Assembly: GCF_001402945.1 (NCBI RefSeq)
Contig: NZ_LKBG01000111.1
Span: forward strand, 1 to 44,244
Source of the DNA: Acidiplasma aeolicum
Lineage (GTDB): Archaea > Thermoplasmatota > Thermoplasmata > Thermoplasmatales > Thermoplasmataceae
Length of the DNA: 44,244 nt
Direction of reading: 5' to 3'
Every line of letters begins with the position of its first letter. Position 1 is the first letter of the stretch. Made by a program: the position numbers and the translations under genes. Below the pieces are notes generated by a model. It did not search any database, had not been told where the DNA came from, and saw nothing but the letters and a program-made list of their open reading frames with translations. This document shows positions 7,741-14,947 of this stretch, one piece after another.

Positions 7741-8190
7741 ATGAAGATAAGCATAAATGCATTTGAAAATGGTAAAAGGATACCGGTAAGGTTTACGTGT
7801 GATGGCGATGATATATCCCCGGAAATACATGTTTCAGGTATACCGGAGGGGAAGCATTATATGATTATTATGAATGACCCTGATGCTCCTGTGGGACTAT
7901 TTACCCACTGGATAATATACAATATACCGGCATCTGTGAATATACTGCATGAGGATATTGATAAAAATTCAATAACCGAGGATGGGTTTTATCAGGGTAA
8001 AAACGATTTTGGAAAAACTGGTTATGGAGGACCATGCCCACCAAAGGGCAATGGCCCGCACAGATATTTTTTCAACCTTTATGTGCAGGATAAAAGAATA
8101 GACAGGGACAAAATCTCTGTGGCTGAGGCATATAATACTGTAAAAAATAAGGAGAAGACAACATATATGGGTGTATATGAAAGATTATAA
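7741..8190 (+). CDS. PEBP/YbhB-YbcL family protein
   Basis: A 149-residue member of the phosphatidylethanolamine-binding protein family, prokaryotic YbhB/YbcL branch. The ligand-pocket motifs are clear: DPDAP at about 49-53, THW at 59-61, YNIP, and GYGGPCPPKGNGPHRY at about 95-110. The length is typical. Prokaryotic members have no settled role; they resemble Raf kinase inhibitor proteins in fold. It begins 22 bases after the copper ATPase and could be read through from it, though a functional link is not evident. Its 3' end overlaps the convergent aminotransferase gene by six bases. Confidence 0.88.
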   Translation: MKISINAFENGKRIPVRFTCDGDDISPEIHVSGIPEGKHYMIIMNDPDAPVGLFTHWIIYNIPASVNILHEDIDKNSITEDGFYQGKNDFGKTGYGGPCPPKGNGPHRYFFNLYVQDKRIDRDKISVAEAYNTVKNKEKTTYMGVYERL

Positions 8191-9132
8191 TTTTTCAATA
8201 TTTTCAAGAATCTCCTTTAATTTATCAAATGCCTCAGGGAAATCTGGTCTTGTAATGCATACCCTTAGATATGTTCCAGTAACTCCAAATAATCTTGCGG
8301 GAACAGCACTAACCCCATTTTTCGCAAGGATATCGCTTAATTTATCTGAATCCATTTTTGTATATTCTGAATAATCAACGAAGGATACTGGAACATTTAG
8401 TGGCTTTATATTTTTATAGAATTTTAATTTCCCCATGTTATTAATTAATATCCTGTGATTTGAACTTACAATACCCCTGACAAATGATGCAATTTTATCA
8501 TGATCCCTCAAGATCTTAACGCCTGCAGACACATTTATATATGAAACATTCTCCACCACAAGGCCCTTATAACCATATATGTCAAGTGCTGATTGCCTAT
8601 CAGGGGCAATAATGTAACCAAGCTTAAGGTCATCCCCGGCATAAAACTTTGTAAATGTATTTATTAAATATCCTGAGTCATGCCTAAATTTATTCAGGTC
8701 AGAATAAAATTCATAAAATGTTTCATCTATAACGGCAGTTTTATAACCGCCTTTTAATTCAGGCATGGTACCTGTTGGATTGTTTGGAAGGCTTAATGCA
8801 TATATCCCATCTTCACCCTTTTTATAACCATAAATTTCAGGTGTTTTATATATTAATTCATATTCTGGAACATTTACATTACAGGTTTTAAAACCCTTTC
8901 TCATTAAATCAAGCATTATTAATCCAAAGGCCTCTGTTGCACCATGCGTAATAACTATTCTATCAGGGTCAACATCATGCAAGCTGGCTATTTCATTTAT
9001 AAAATCCTTTTCCGTATAATGGTCATTGATGTTAAAATATTTCTTTATGTCAAGAACACCGGACATGCCGCTGTTGCTTAAATTATACCCTGCATGATGT
9101 GAATCCAGCCATAAACCTGTATCAAACGCCAT
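8185..9132 (-). CDS. PLP-dependent aminotransferase (class I/II fold)
   Basis: A 315-residue fold-type I aminotransferase, shorter than the usual 350-400 residues. Family features are GATE (64-67), the NNPTG motif (117-121), DETFYEF (136-142) with the pyridine-binding Asp, the likely PLP lysine K162 in TFTKFYAG, and the substrate carboxylate Arg in YLRV near residue 292. The arginine that usually follows the PLP lysine (GLRxGY) is replaced by Lys (LKLGY). It resembles histidinol-phosphate and CobD-type enzymes, but the substrate cannot be assigned and no histidine or cobalamin genes are nearby. Confidence 0.82.
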   Translation of the reverse strand: MAFDTGLWLDSHHAGYNLSNSGMSGVLDIKKYFNINDHYTEKDFINEIASLHDVDPDRIVITHGATEAFGLIMLDLMRKGFKTCNVNVPEYELIYKTPEIYGYKKGEDGIYALSLPNNPTGTMPELKGGYKTAVIDETFYEFYSDLNKFRHDSGYLINTFTKFYAGDDLKLGYIIAPDRQSALDIYGYKGLVVENVSYINVSAGVKILRDHDKIASFVRGIVSSNHRILINNMGKLKFYKNIKPLNVPVSFVDYSEYTKMDSDKLSDILAKNGVSAVPARLFGVTGTYLRVCITRPDFPEAFDKLKEILENIEKL

Positions 9133-9207
9133 TATCTGATATTACCAATGGCATATATATTTTTATTGAAGGTGATTTTAAATTTTTATGCATAATATGT
9201 TTAAGCA

Positions 9208-9702
9208 ATGATGCAATTATATCTAAAAATGGGAGTTAGAAATTACCTGCTATTTGGTTTGGTTTCCGGATTCATAGCCGCAATTTTCGAGGCTTCTGCA
9301 TTTTATATTTTTGATGCATTATCTGGAATTAGTATCGGAATACAGTTTACCGATATAGGAATTAAACTCTTCCATTTTTATGGTATCACAGCCCAGTCAT
9401 CTGGATTATTAATGCATTTTCTAGTTGGCACAGTTGTTGGATTTTTTGCAGCGTTAATATCGTTTTATATTAAACCATTTAATATTTTTAACAGTCGCAA
9501 AGGATTTTTAATAGGTTTGCTGGCCGGATTTTTAATACTTATTCTTTTCAGCCTTCCGGTAAATATATTTTTATTGCATCTATATGTTTATGAAAATTAT
9601 CATAAGGCATCCACACTGTTTTATTATTCCATGCATATATTTTTTGGCATGGTCTGGGGAATATTTCTGGGATTAATAAATAAAAAATATTTTCACAAAT
9701 AA
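9208..9702 (+). CDS. Four-helix membrane protein, unknown function
   Basis: A 164-residue integral membrane protein with four predicted helices (about 12-34, 62-86, 97-121 and 138-158). The third helix ends in a SLPVN stretch. Both ends are basic, so both termini are probably cytosolic. The ATG at 9208 follows an AT-rich TATA-like stretch about 22 bp upstream; in-frame ATGs at 9211 and 9229 are alternatives. I recognise no family. It stands alone between a divergent aminotransferase gene and an HTH regulator gene. Confidence 0.75.
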   Translation: MMQLYLKMGVRNYLLFGLVSGFIAAIFEASAFYIFDALSGISIGIQFTDIGIKLFHFYGITAQSSGLLMHFLVGTVVGFFAALISFYIKPFNIFNSRKGFLIGLLAGFLILILFSLPVNIFLLHLYVYENYHKASTLFYYSMHIFFGMVWGIFLGLINKKYFHK

Positions 9703-9766
9703 GCGATATAAATTATAATTATAATCGAATGGATATATTTTTATTTGAGTTTGTCATTAAATAAGC

Positions 9767-10441
9767 ATGGATATAGTTGAAAAAATTGCCGGTGAGATTA
9801 CAATTTCCGACAATCCTGGAATAACAATAAGAAAATGGCGTGAGGAATTTAACATATCACAGATGGAGCTATCAAGGTTTATGAATGTTTCCCCATCAGT
9901 TATCAGCGATTATGAATCAGGCAGAAGAAAATCACCAGGTGCATCATCAATAAAAAAAATTGTAAACGCCATGATAAGCATAGAGGAAAAGCGCGGTGGG
10001 CACATACTAAGAAGGTATAACAGCGGAATACCATCAGATGCCCTTCTCGATATAAAGGACTATGACCATGATATTTCATTAGAATATATTCTTCCCAAGA
10101 TAAGGGGCAAATCATGCTCAAAGGCGGATTTAAAAAGAAATATAAGGGGTTATACAATGATTGACGGCATAAAGGCCATACTTCAGTTCTCATATGCTGA
10201 GTATACCAAACTTTATGGGTGGTCAAGCCAGAGAATAATCTTTATAACCGATGTTTCAATAGGAAGAAGCCCAATGATAGCCATAAGGGCTCACCCACTC
10301 AAACCGGCGGCAGTGGTTTATATAAAACCGGAAAATGTTGATGAGCTCGCAATTAAATTATCTGAAATAGAAAATATACCATTAATTAAAACTGATATGG
10401 ATTATAAATCTATATCCGGGGTAATGAATTTGTTAAGATGA
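9767..10441 (+). CDS. XRE-type HTH regulator with archaeal C-terminal domain
   Basis: A 224-residue predicted transcription regulator. A Cro/C1-type helix-turn-helix lies at about 20-70 (QMELSRFMNVSPSVISDYESG), followed by a linker and an alpha/beta C-terminal domain (about 120-224) of the kind found in an archaea-wide predicted regulator group (COG1709-like). The C-terminal part contains no obvious catalytic motif and may be a ligand-binding or dimerisation unit. A TATA-like stretch around 9731-9747, about 29 bp before the ATG, supports a leaderless start. Its last nine bases overlap the end of ftsY on the other strand. Confidence 0.82.
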   Translation: MDIVEKIAGEITISDNPGITIRKWREEFNISQMELSRFMNVSPSVISDYESGRRKSPGASSIKKIVNAMISIEEKRGGHILRRYNSGIPSDALLDIKDYDHDISLEYILPKIRGKSCSKADLKRNIRGYTMIDGIKAILQFSYAEYTKLYGWSSQRIIFITDVSIGRSPMIAIRAHPLKPAAVVYIKPENVDELAIKLSEIENIPLIKTDMDYKSISGVMNLLR

Positions 10442-11386
10442 GAAAATTTTATTTATATACCAGTCAGGGTCAAATGGCATAATATCATCCATATTCTGGC
10501 CTGTGCCAACGAATAATATTGGTTTTTTTATTTCTGTAGATACGCTAATTACAGCGCCACCCTTTGCATCAGTGTCTAGTTTTGTAAGTATAATACCATC
10601 AAAGTTAATTTCTCTGGCAAATGTATTTGCCTGTTCTATAACGTCCTGGCCGATCATTGCATCAAGTACAAGAAGGGTTAAATCCGGCTTTGAAACCCTC
10701 TTTATCTTCTTCATTTCATCAAGGAGATTTTTATTGGTCTGCATTCTACCTGCAGAGTCTATTAAAACATAATCAAGCGACCTTGCCCTTGCGTGCTCTA
10801 TGGCATCAAATGCAACAGATGCGGGGTCACTCTTAAAATCATGTTTTATTACCTCCACACCTATATTCTTACCCAGTATTGAGATCTGCTCTATGGCACC
10901 TGCCCTGAATGTATCGGATGCCGAGATAACAACCTTTTTTCCATTATTTTTCAGGTAATATGCAAGCTTTGCTATGGTTGTTGTCTTTCCGGTTCCATTT
11001 ATACCAAGAAACAAAATTATATATGGTTTTTTACCCGGGTTAAGTATATCGAATCTATTTTGATTTTCAGATATTATTTCCTTAATAACATTCTTTAACT
11101 CATCCTCAACCGAATAAAAGTCAACCCTTCTTTTTAATTTCCCCATACGTTCCTTTAATTTTTCAGTAATCAGATCCGCGGAATCCAGGGAAACATCTGA
11201 TTCAAGCAGGATTTCCATTATTTGATTATCAATTTCAGATCTTTTAATAACCCTCTGGTTACCTTCCTTTCCAGTATTTTCTTCATTTACCTGTTTTTCT
11301 GATGAAACATCGTTTTCAACAACTGAATTATTATCATTCTGTTTCGAAAATATTTCAGAAAACTTTTTCTTTAACTTGTCAAACAT
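10433..11386 (-). CDS. ftsY: Signal recognition particle receptor FtsY
   Basis: A 317-residue SRP-receptor GTPase. An acidic and Lys-rich N-terminal region (1-50) precedes the N domain (about 51-115) and the G domain. GTPase motifs: GINGTGKTT at 128-136, DTFRAGA at 158-164, DSAGR at 210-214 and TKLD at 268-271. It docks the ribosome-SRP complex at the membrane and, with SRP54, hydrolyses GTP to hand nascent chains to the Sec translocon. The start codon overlaps the stop of the prefoldin gene (TAATG), so translation is coupled, matching the pfdA-ftsY order common in archaea. Confidence 0.95.
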   Translation of the reverse strand: MFDKLKKKFSEIFSKQNDNNSVVENDVSSEKQVNEENTGKEGNQRVIKRSEIDNQIMEILLESDVSLDSADLITEKLKERMGKLKRRVDFYSVEDELKNVIKEIISENQNRFDILNPGKKPYIILFLGINGTGKTTTIAKLAYYLKNNGKKVVISASDTFRAGAIEQISILGKNIGVEVIKHDFKSDPASVAFDAIEHARARSLDYVLIDSAGRMQTNKNLLDEMKKIKRVSKPDLTLLVLDAMIGQDVIEQANTFAREINFDGIILTKLDTDAKGGAVISVSTEIKKPILFVGTGQNMDDIMPFDPDWYINKIFSS

Positions 11387-11784
11387 TAATTGCTTCCCCT
11401 TGCATTTTGTATTGCATATACAAGTGCATCATAATTGTTTTGAACCTTCTCCTTCTGTTCTATCAGGCTATTATAGGAATCATTTAGATTTTTTATATTT
11501 GCCTTCAAATCCTCAAGTGCATCCGCCCTATCCTTTTCTATATAAACATTTGATCCAACAGGAACAAGAATTTTATCTGTATTTAGTGTTGCCCTTGCAA
11601 AGAGGCCTGACCCTATTGATATTTTAACATCCTCTGACTTTTGATACTCATTATTTTCCAGTAAGGAGGCGGTTTCAGAGGTTTCCTGAAGTGTCTTTGC
11701 AATTATTTCAATCCTGCCATTTATATTTTCGATGAGATTTTTTAAATACTCAAGCTGGTCCAAAACATTTTCCTGATCTGCCAT
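11386..11784 (-). CDS. pfdA: Prefoldin alpha subunit
   Basis: A 132-residue prefoldin alpha subunit. Two long coiled-coil arms (about 4-45 and 90-130) flank the two beta hairpins of the central body (about 50-88, including SIGSGLFARA and ILVPVGSNVYIEKD). Two alpha and four beta subunits form the hexameric co-chaperone that captures unfolded proteins and passes them to the thermosome. It starts two bases after the pgk stop and overlaps ftsY by one base, so pgk-pfdA-ftsY may form one transcript. The length and hairpin motifs are typical. Confidence 0.93.
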   Translation of the reverse strand: MADQENVLDQLEYLKNLIENINGRIEIIAKTLQETSETASLLENNEYQKSEDVKISIGSGLFARATLNTDKILVPVGSNVYIEKDRADALEDLKANIKNLNDSYNSLIEQKEKVQNNYDALVYAIQNARGSN

Positions 11785-11786
11785 TT

Positions 11787-13025
11787 TTAATCACCAAACA
11801 TTTTTTTATTCTCTATTAATGCATCTATAACTGGGATTGAATCACCGGATAAATAATTTATCAATGCACCACCACCTGTTGATACATAATCCATATATTT
11901 TCTAAATCCAAATCTATTTACTGCACTAATGGTATGTCCCCCACCCACTATTTTCATTGCACTGCTGTTTGAAATCTCATCAAGGATTTCCCTTGTTCCT
12001 ATGGAATATTCATTTATTTCATACATTCCCATTGGCCCATTTATAAATATATTTTTGGCCCTTTTAATATAATCCTTAAACTTTTCAATGCTGTTAAAAC
12101 CTATATCTGCCAGAAGCTCATTATCAGGTACATTATCTTTCAATGTGATATTTTTTTGAGATGGATTTAGTATAAAATCATCAGGTAATATTATTTTTTC
12201 AGGATATTTTTCAATTAAATTTCTAGCCATGTCTATTAATTCCAAATAATTTTTGTTATTATTTTTTATAAAGTCAATATTCCGTTTGCCTATGTTTTTT
12301 CCTGATGCAAGCAAAAATAAATTGGCTGCCACACCACCGTAAAGAATGTAATCAACTATGCCCTTTTCAAAAAATGACCTTGAAACCTTAACAGCATCTG
12401 ATACCTTTGAACCGCCAAGAATTGCAATTTTTGGCCTTTGATTTGAATACTTAAACTTATCAAGCATTGATATTTCTCTTTCCATTAATCTTCCCGCAAT
12501 CATTGGGCCGGATTTTTTAAAACCTATAAGGCTTGTATGTGGCCTGTGAACTGCACCAAATGCATCTATTATATAATAATCAAAGAGTTTTGAAAGATTT
12601 TTTACAATATGCGTATTCTCTATTATGTTAAAATTGTTGAAATTTATTGAAACCTCCTCACTGTAAAATCTTGTATTTTCAAGCATTATTATATCGCCCT
12701 TCTTCATTCTTGAAACTGCATAATCAACAGAGCTTCCAAAGAGTGAGTCTATGAAAAGTATTTCCCTGCCCATTAATTTTGATAGATACCTGCTATGATA
12801 TTTTAATGAGGTAAAATCATCATCCCCGGGTCTTCCCTGGTGTGCGGTTATGACGAGTTTTGAATCTGATAATTCATTTATCGTTTCAGAATATGAGTTG
12901 AGCCGTGAATCGTCCATAATTTCCTGCGTAATTGGGTTTATGGGTGAATTAATATCAATCCTTAGGTACACGCATTTATTATCAAAATCAAAGTCGTCCA
13001 TGGTAAAGAATGGGTAATTATTCAT
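11787..13025 (-). CDS. pgk: Phosphoglycerate kinase
   Basis: A 412-residue archaeal phosphoglycerate kinase, which interconverts 1,3-bisphosphoglycerate plus ADP and 3-phosphoglycerate plus ATP. The substrate-binding motif RIDINSP is at 22-28, HQGRPG at about 62-67, ENTRFY at about 116-121, the [10 protein letters not shown] nucleotide loop at about 200-209 and [10 protein letters not shown] near 330. The GGG-containing C-terminal phosphate loops (VGGGHT and STGGGA) are intact. It lies downstream of sfsA and directly upstream of pfdA. In acidophiles with non-phosphorylative sugar oxidation it may serve gluconeogenesis as well as glycolysis; that is inference. Confidence 0.94.
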   Translation of the reverse strand: MNNYPFFTMDDFDFDNKCVYLRIDINSPINPITQEIMDDSRLNSYSETINELSDSKLVITAHQGRPGDDDFTSLKYHSRYLSKLMGREILFIDSLFGSSVDYAVSRMKKGDIIMLENTRFYSEEVSINFNNFNIIENTHIVKNLSKLFDYYIIDAFGAVHRPHTSLIGFKKSGPMIAGRLMEREISMLDKFKYSNQRPKIAILGGSKVSDAVKVSRSFFEKGIVDYILYGGVAANLFLLASGKNIGKRNIDFIKNNNKNYLELIDMARNLIEKYPEKIILPDDFILNPSQKNITLKDNVPDNELLADIGFNSIEKFKDYIKRAKNIFINGPMGMYEINEYSIGTREILDEISNSSAMKIVGGGHTISAVNRFGFRKYMDYVSTGGGALINYLSGDSIPVIDALIENKKMFGD

Positions 13026-13058
13026 GAATCGTAATTCCCATGTTGTAATAAAATTTTT

Positions 13059-13721
13059 TTATTTAATAAACCTATTTATGAAGCTATTATCCAGATAGAT
13101 TTCTTTTTTATAATATATGTTTTTAAGATCTGTATCAAAAACCAAAAATCTCATTTTTACCCCACTCTTTAAAGCATCGATAAATTTATTCGAGAATTTT
13201 ATATCACGATCAAAATTTGGTGCGAAGGATTTGGCATTGTTATTAAATATCAAAAATAAAACATATGCATCATATCCTTTATTAATAAGATTTATTAGTA
13301 AATCCAGATGATGTGATGCCCTCTCACTTACCGCGTCAGGAAACATTGCAACACCATAATTCACAAGGGTGCATGATTTAACCTCTATGTATGCATTATT
13401 ATATTTAAAGTCAATACGGCGATTTCCAACAACAACCTCTGAAATGTATCCCGGCCTTATAAAATTGGATGCGATTTTATTATGGAATCTTGAATCATTA
13501 AATGTGTATACATCACCATTTTTTATAAAAGTTACCGAGTAATCTGTTTTTTTCCCGTGGGCCTCACGGATAAAAATTTCATTTCCGGGATATAATAACT
13601 CCTCAAGCCTTCCTGGATCATGCAGGTGGGCAAGAATATTAGTATTATTCATATTTAATTCCATTAGAAATCTATTTATTCTTTTTACAAATATTGCTTT
13701 ATAAATCTTCTCAAAACTCAT
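13059..13721 (-). CDS. sfsA: SfsA family protein (sugar fermentation stimulation protein homologue)
   Basis: A member of the SfsA family. Conserved motifs are the N-terminal KRINRF, HLHDPGRLEEL, the YIEVKSCTL strand with catalytic-type Glu and Lys, FPDAVSERASHH, and FAPNFDRD. The EVK and surrounding residues resemble PD-(D/E)XK nuclease folds; E. coli SfsA binds DNA, but the physiological role is unsettled. The frame opens at 13769 (236 residues), yet the internal ATG at 13721 (220 residues) is preferred. It gives the family's usual N-terminal length, and ATTTATC on the minus strand sits about 28 bp before it. The gene is 33 bases upstream of pgk. Confidence 0.87.
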   Translation of the reverse strand: MSFEKIYKAIFVKRINRFLMELNMNNTNILAHLHDPGRLEELLYPGNEIFIREAHGKKTDYSVTFIKNGDVYTFNDSRFHNKIASNFIRPGYISEVVVGNRRIDFKYNNAYIEVKSCTLVNYGVAMFPDAVSERASHHLDLLINLINKGYDAYVLFLIFNNNAKSFAPNFDRDIKFSNKFIDALKSGVKMRFLVFDTDLKNIYYKKEIYLDNSFINRFIK

Positions 13722-13830
13722 AATAACAGTATTTTCATGAATGCCGATAAATGGGCCTGTGCCATCCATAATATGACAATAATTAAAAGCATTTTAATTA
13801 TTTTATTTTATACATATATAGATAAGCAAA

Positions 13831-13838
13831 TTTATATA
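13831..13838 (+). promoter_or_regulatory. TATA box of the pentapeptide-repeat protein gene
   Basis: TTTATATA, centred 29 bp before the ATG at 13864. It favours that ATG over the in-frame GTG at 13846, which would fall upstream of the predicted transcription start. Confidence 0.55.
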
Positions 13839-13863
13839 CAAGCTTGTGATATATATAATTGAT

Positions 13864-14712
13864 ATGATTAATAGAACCAGGAAATTAATTATTGCAATCA
13901 TTGCGATAATAATAGCAGCCATATTTGTGGAAATGGCATTTAATCCAGCTGTAAATAATAATTCAAATTATATAAACGAAAAGGCAGTGGGGTCCAATAA
14001 TGGTTATCTCATTAACGGTACAATTCAAAATGGTACGGTTAGCCATGCATATATAAAAAACTATTCTATAAATTCCTCAAAAATAAACCATGCATATATA
14101 ACAAATGCATCCTTAAATAATACATATGTTAGCAATGCAATGATAAAGTATTCATATATAAATAACTCAAGGTTAAATAATGTTACAATTATGAATGATG
14201 GTATTAACAATACAGTAATTTATAATGCAACGTTAATAGATGTTTCACTTAATAATGTAACCATATACAATGTTAGCATTATAGATGCCAGTGCTGTAAA
14301 TTCTTATATAAGAAATGCAACTATTAATCATGCAAGTCTGATTGCCTCGGTTCTTTTAAACTCCACCTTTAATAATGGTACAGCATCATATAGCATTCTT
14401 GTTAGTGTAAATCTAACAAATGCAACAGTGAATTTAACTAATTTTACCTTTGTAATTAATCTTAATAACTTTTTTAATCAGGCTTACTTACTTGGAAATT
14501 CCAGCTTTAATAATTTGTCATACCATTTGGGGCTTTCAAATAGTACCTTACTTGCCAATATAAATAATCAGGTTAATAATCAGCCGTCAACACCTGTTAC
14601 ATCACCCACAGGCCCGGTTAAGATAGGTAATGGTCCTCAACCAGTAGCACCATTACCTCCCATAAATCCCACAAATCCCCCAAATAATCCTCCAGCACAT
14701 CCATTACTATAA
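13864..14712 (+). CDS. Exported pentapeptide-repeat-like protein rich in N-glycosylation sequons
   Basis: A 282-residue protein, with the ATG at 13864 preferred on TATA spacing. A basic start (RTRK) and a hydrophobic helix at about 8-27 give a signal peptide or anchor. Residues 46-195 are 30 tandem five-residue units in unbroken register, consensus N-A-T-I-N: small residue at the second position and Leu, Ile, Val or Phe at the fourth. This is the i-2/i pattern of pentapeptide-repeat beta helices. Twelve units have N-x-T/S in register and six further sequons arise across units, so the outer face may be densely glycosylated. The tail (about 240-282) is Pro-rich. The function is unknown; a surface stalk or coat component is one guess. 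Confidence 0.82.
   Translation: MINRTRKLIIAIIAIIIAAIFVEMAFNPAVNNNSNYINEKAVGSNNGYLINGTIQNGTVSHAYIKNYSINSSKINHAYITNASLNNTYVSNAMIKYSYINNSRLNNVTIMNDGINNTVIYNATLIDVSLNNVTIYNVSIIDASAVNSYIRNATINHASLIASVLLNSTFNNGTASYSILVSVNLTNATVNLTNFTFVINLNNFFNQAYLLGNSSFNNLSYHLGLSNSTLLANINNQVNNQPSTPVTSPTGPVKIGNGPQPVAPLPPINPTNPPNNPPAHPLL
13999..14448 (+). repeat. Tandem 15-bp-period coding repeat (30 pentapeptide units)
   Basis: The stretch encodes 30 consecutive degenerate five-residue repeats with no register break. Each is 15 bp; DNA copies have diverged while the protein pattern (Asn, small, Thr/Ser/Tyr, aliphatic, polar) persists. The regular length implies about 7.5 turns of a four-sided beta helix. Confidence 0.8.
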
Positions 14713-14713
14713 T

Positions 14714-14732
14714 TTGTGTTTTATTTTTTCTT
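14714..14732 (+). terminator. T-rich tract after the pentapeptide-repeat gene
   Basis: Immediately after the stop codon the coding strand reads a run of T with few interruptions (TTTTATTTTTTCTTT in its core), the typical archaeal intrinsic termination signal. No hairpin is needed or seen. Confidence 0.45.
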
Positions 14733-14773
14733 TACATTATTTAACAAAAGCTGTCAATAAGGTTTTTAATTTT

Positions 14774-14789
14774 ATTTTGTATACAAAAT
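14774..14789. promoter_or_regulatory. Perfect 16-bp palindrome, possible operator
   Basis: ATTTTGTATACAAAAT is an exact inverted repeat in the 235-base gap between the pentapeptide-repeat gene and the 666-residue membrane protein gene. It lies about 160 bp before the latter's start. Symmetry of this kind suits a dimeric regulator, but the AT-rich setting makes chance possible. Confidence 0.3.
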
Positions 14790-14947
14790 TAGTTCTTTGA
14801 AGTGTTTATACCTCCTTGTATATTTTAGAAAAATTAAATTATCAAATATTAAAAGACTCTTTATTCTTTAATATTCATCCTTATTTCTTATAGAACATTT
14901 ACTATAATTATCATTATTAGTTTTTATTCAATGCTTTAATAGTCTTT

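Noticed and set aside
8171-8374. Plus-strand frame after the PEBP gene
   Set aside because: It is antisense to the aminotransferase 3' end and has no supporting signal.
13846-13863. Upstream GTG start for the pentapeptide-repeat protein
   Set aside because: TATA spacing places transcription start after it, and the ATG at 13864 gives a normal signal-peptide N-terminus.
13999-14448. Possible CRISPR or satellite array because of the regular period
   Set aside because: The 15-bp period is a coding pattern in frame; DNA units are not identical and there are no spacers.
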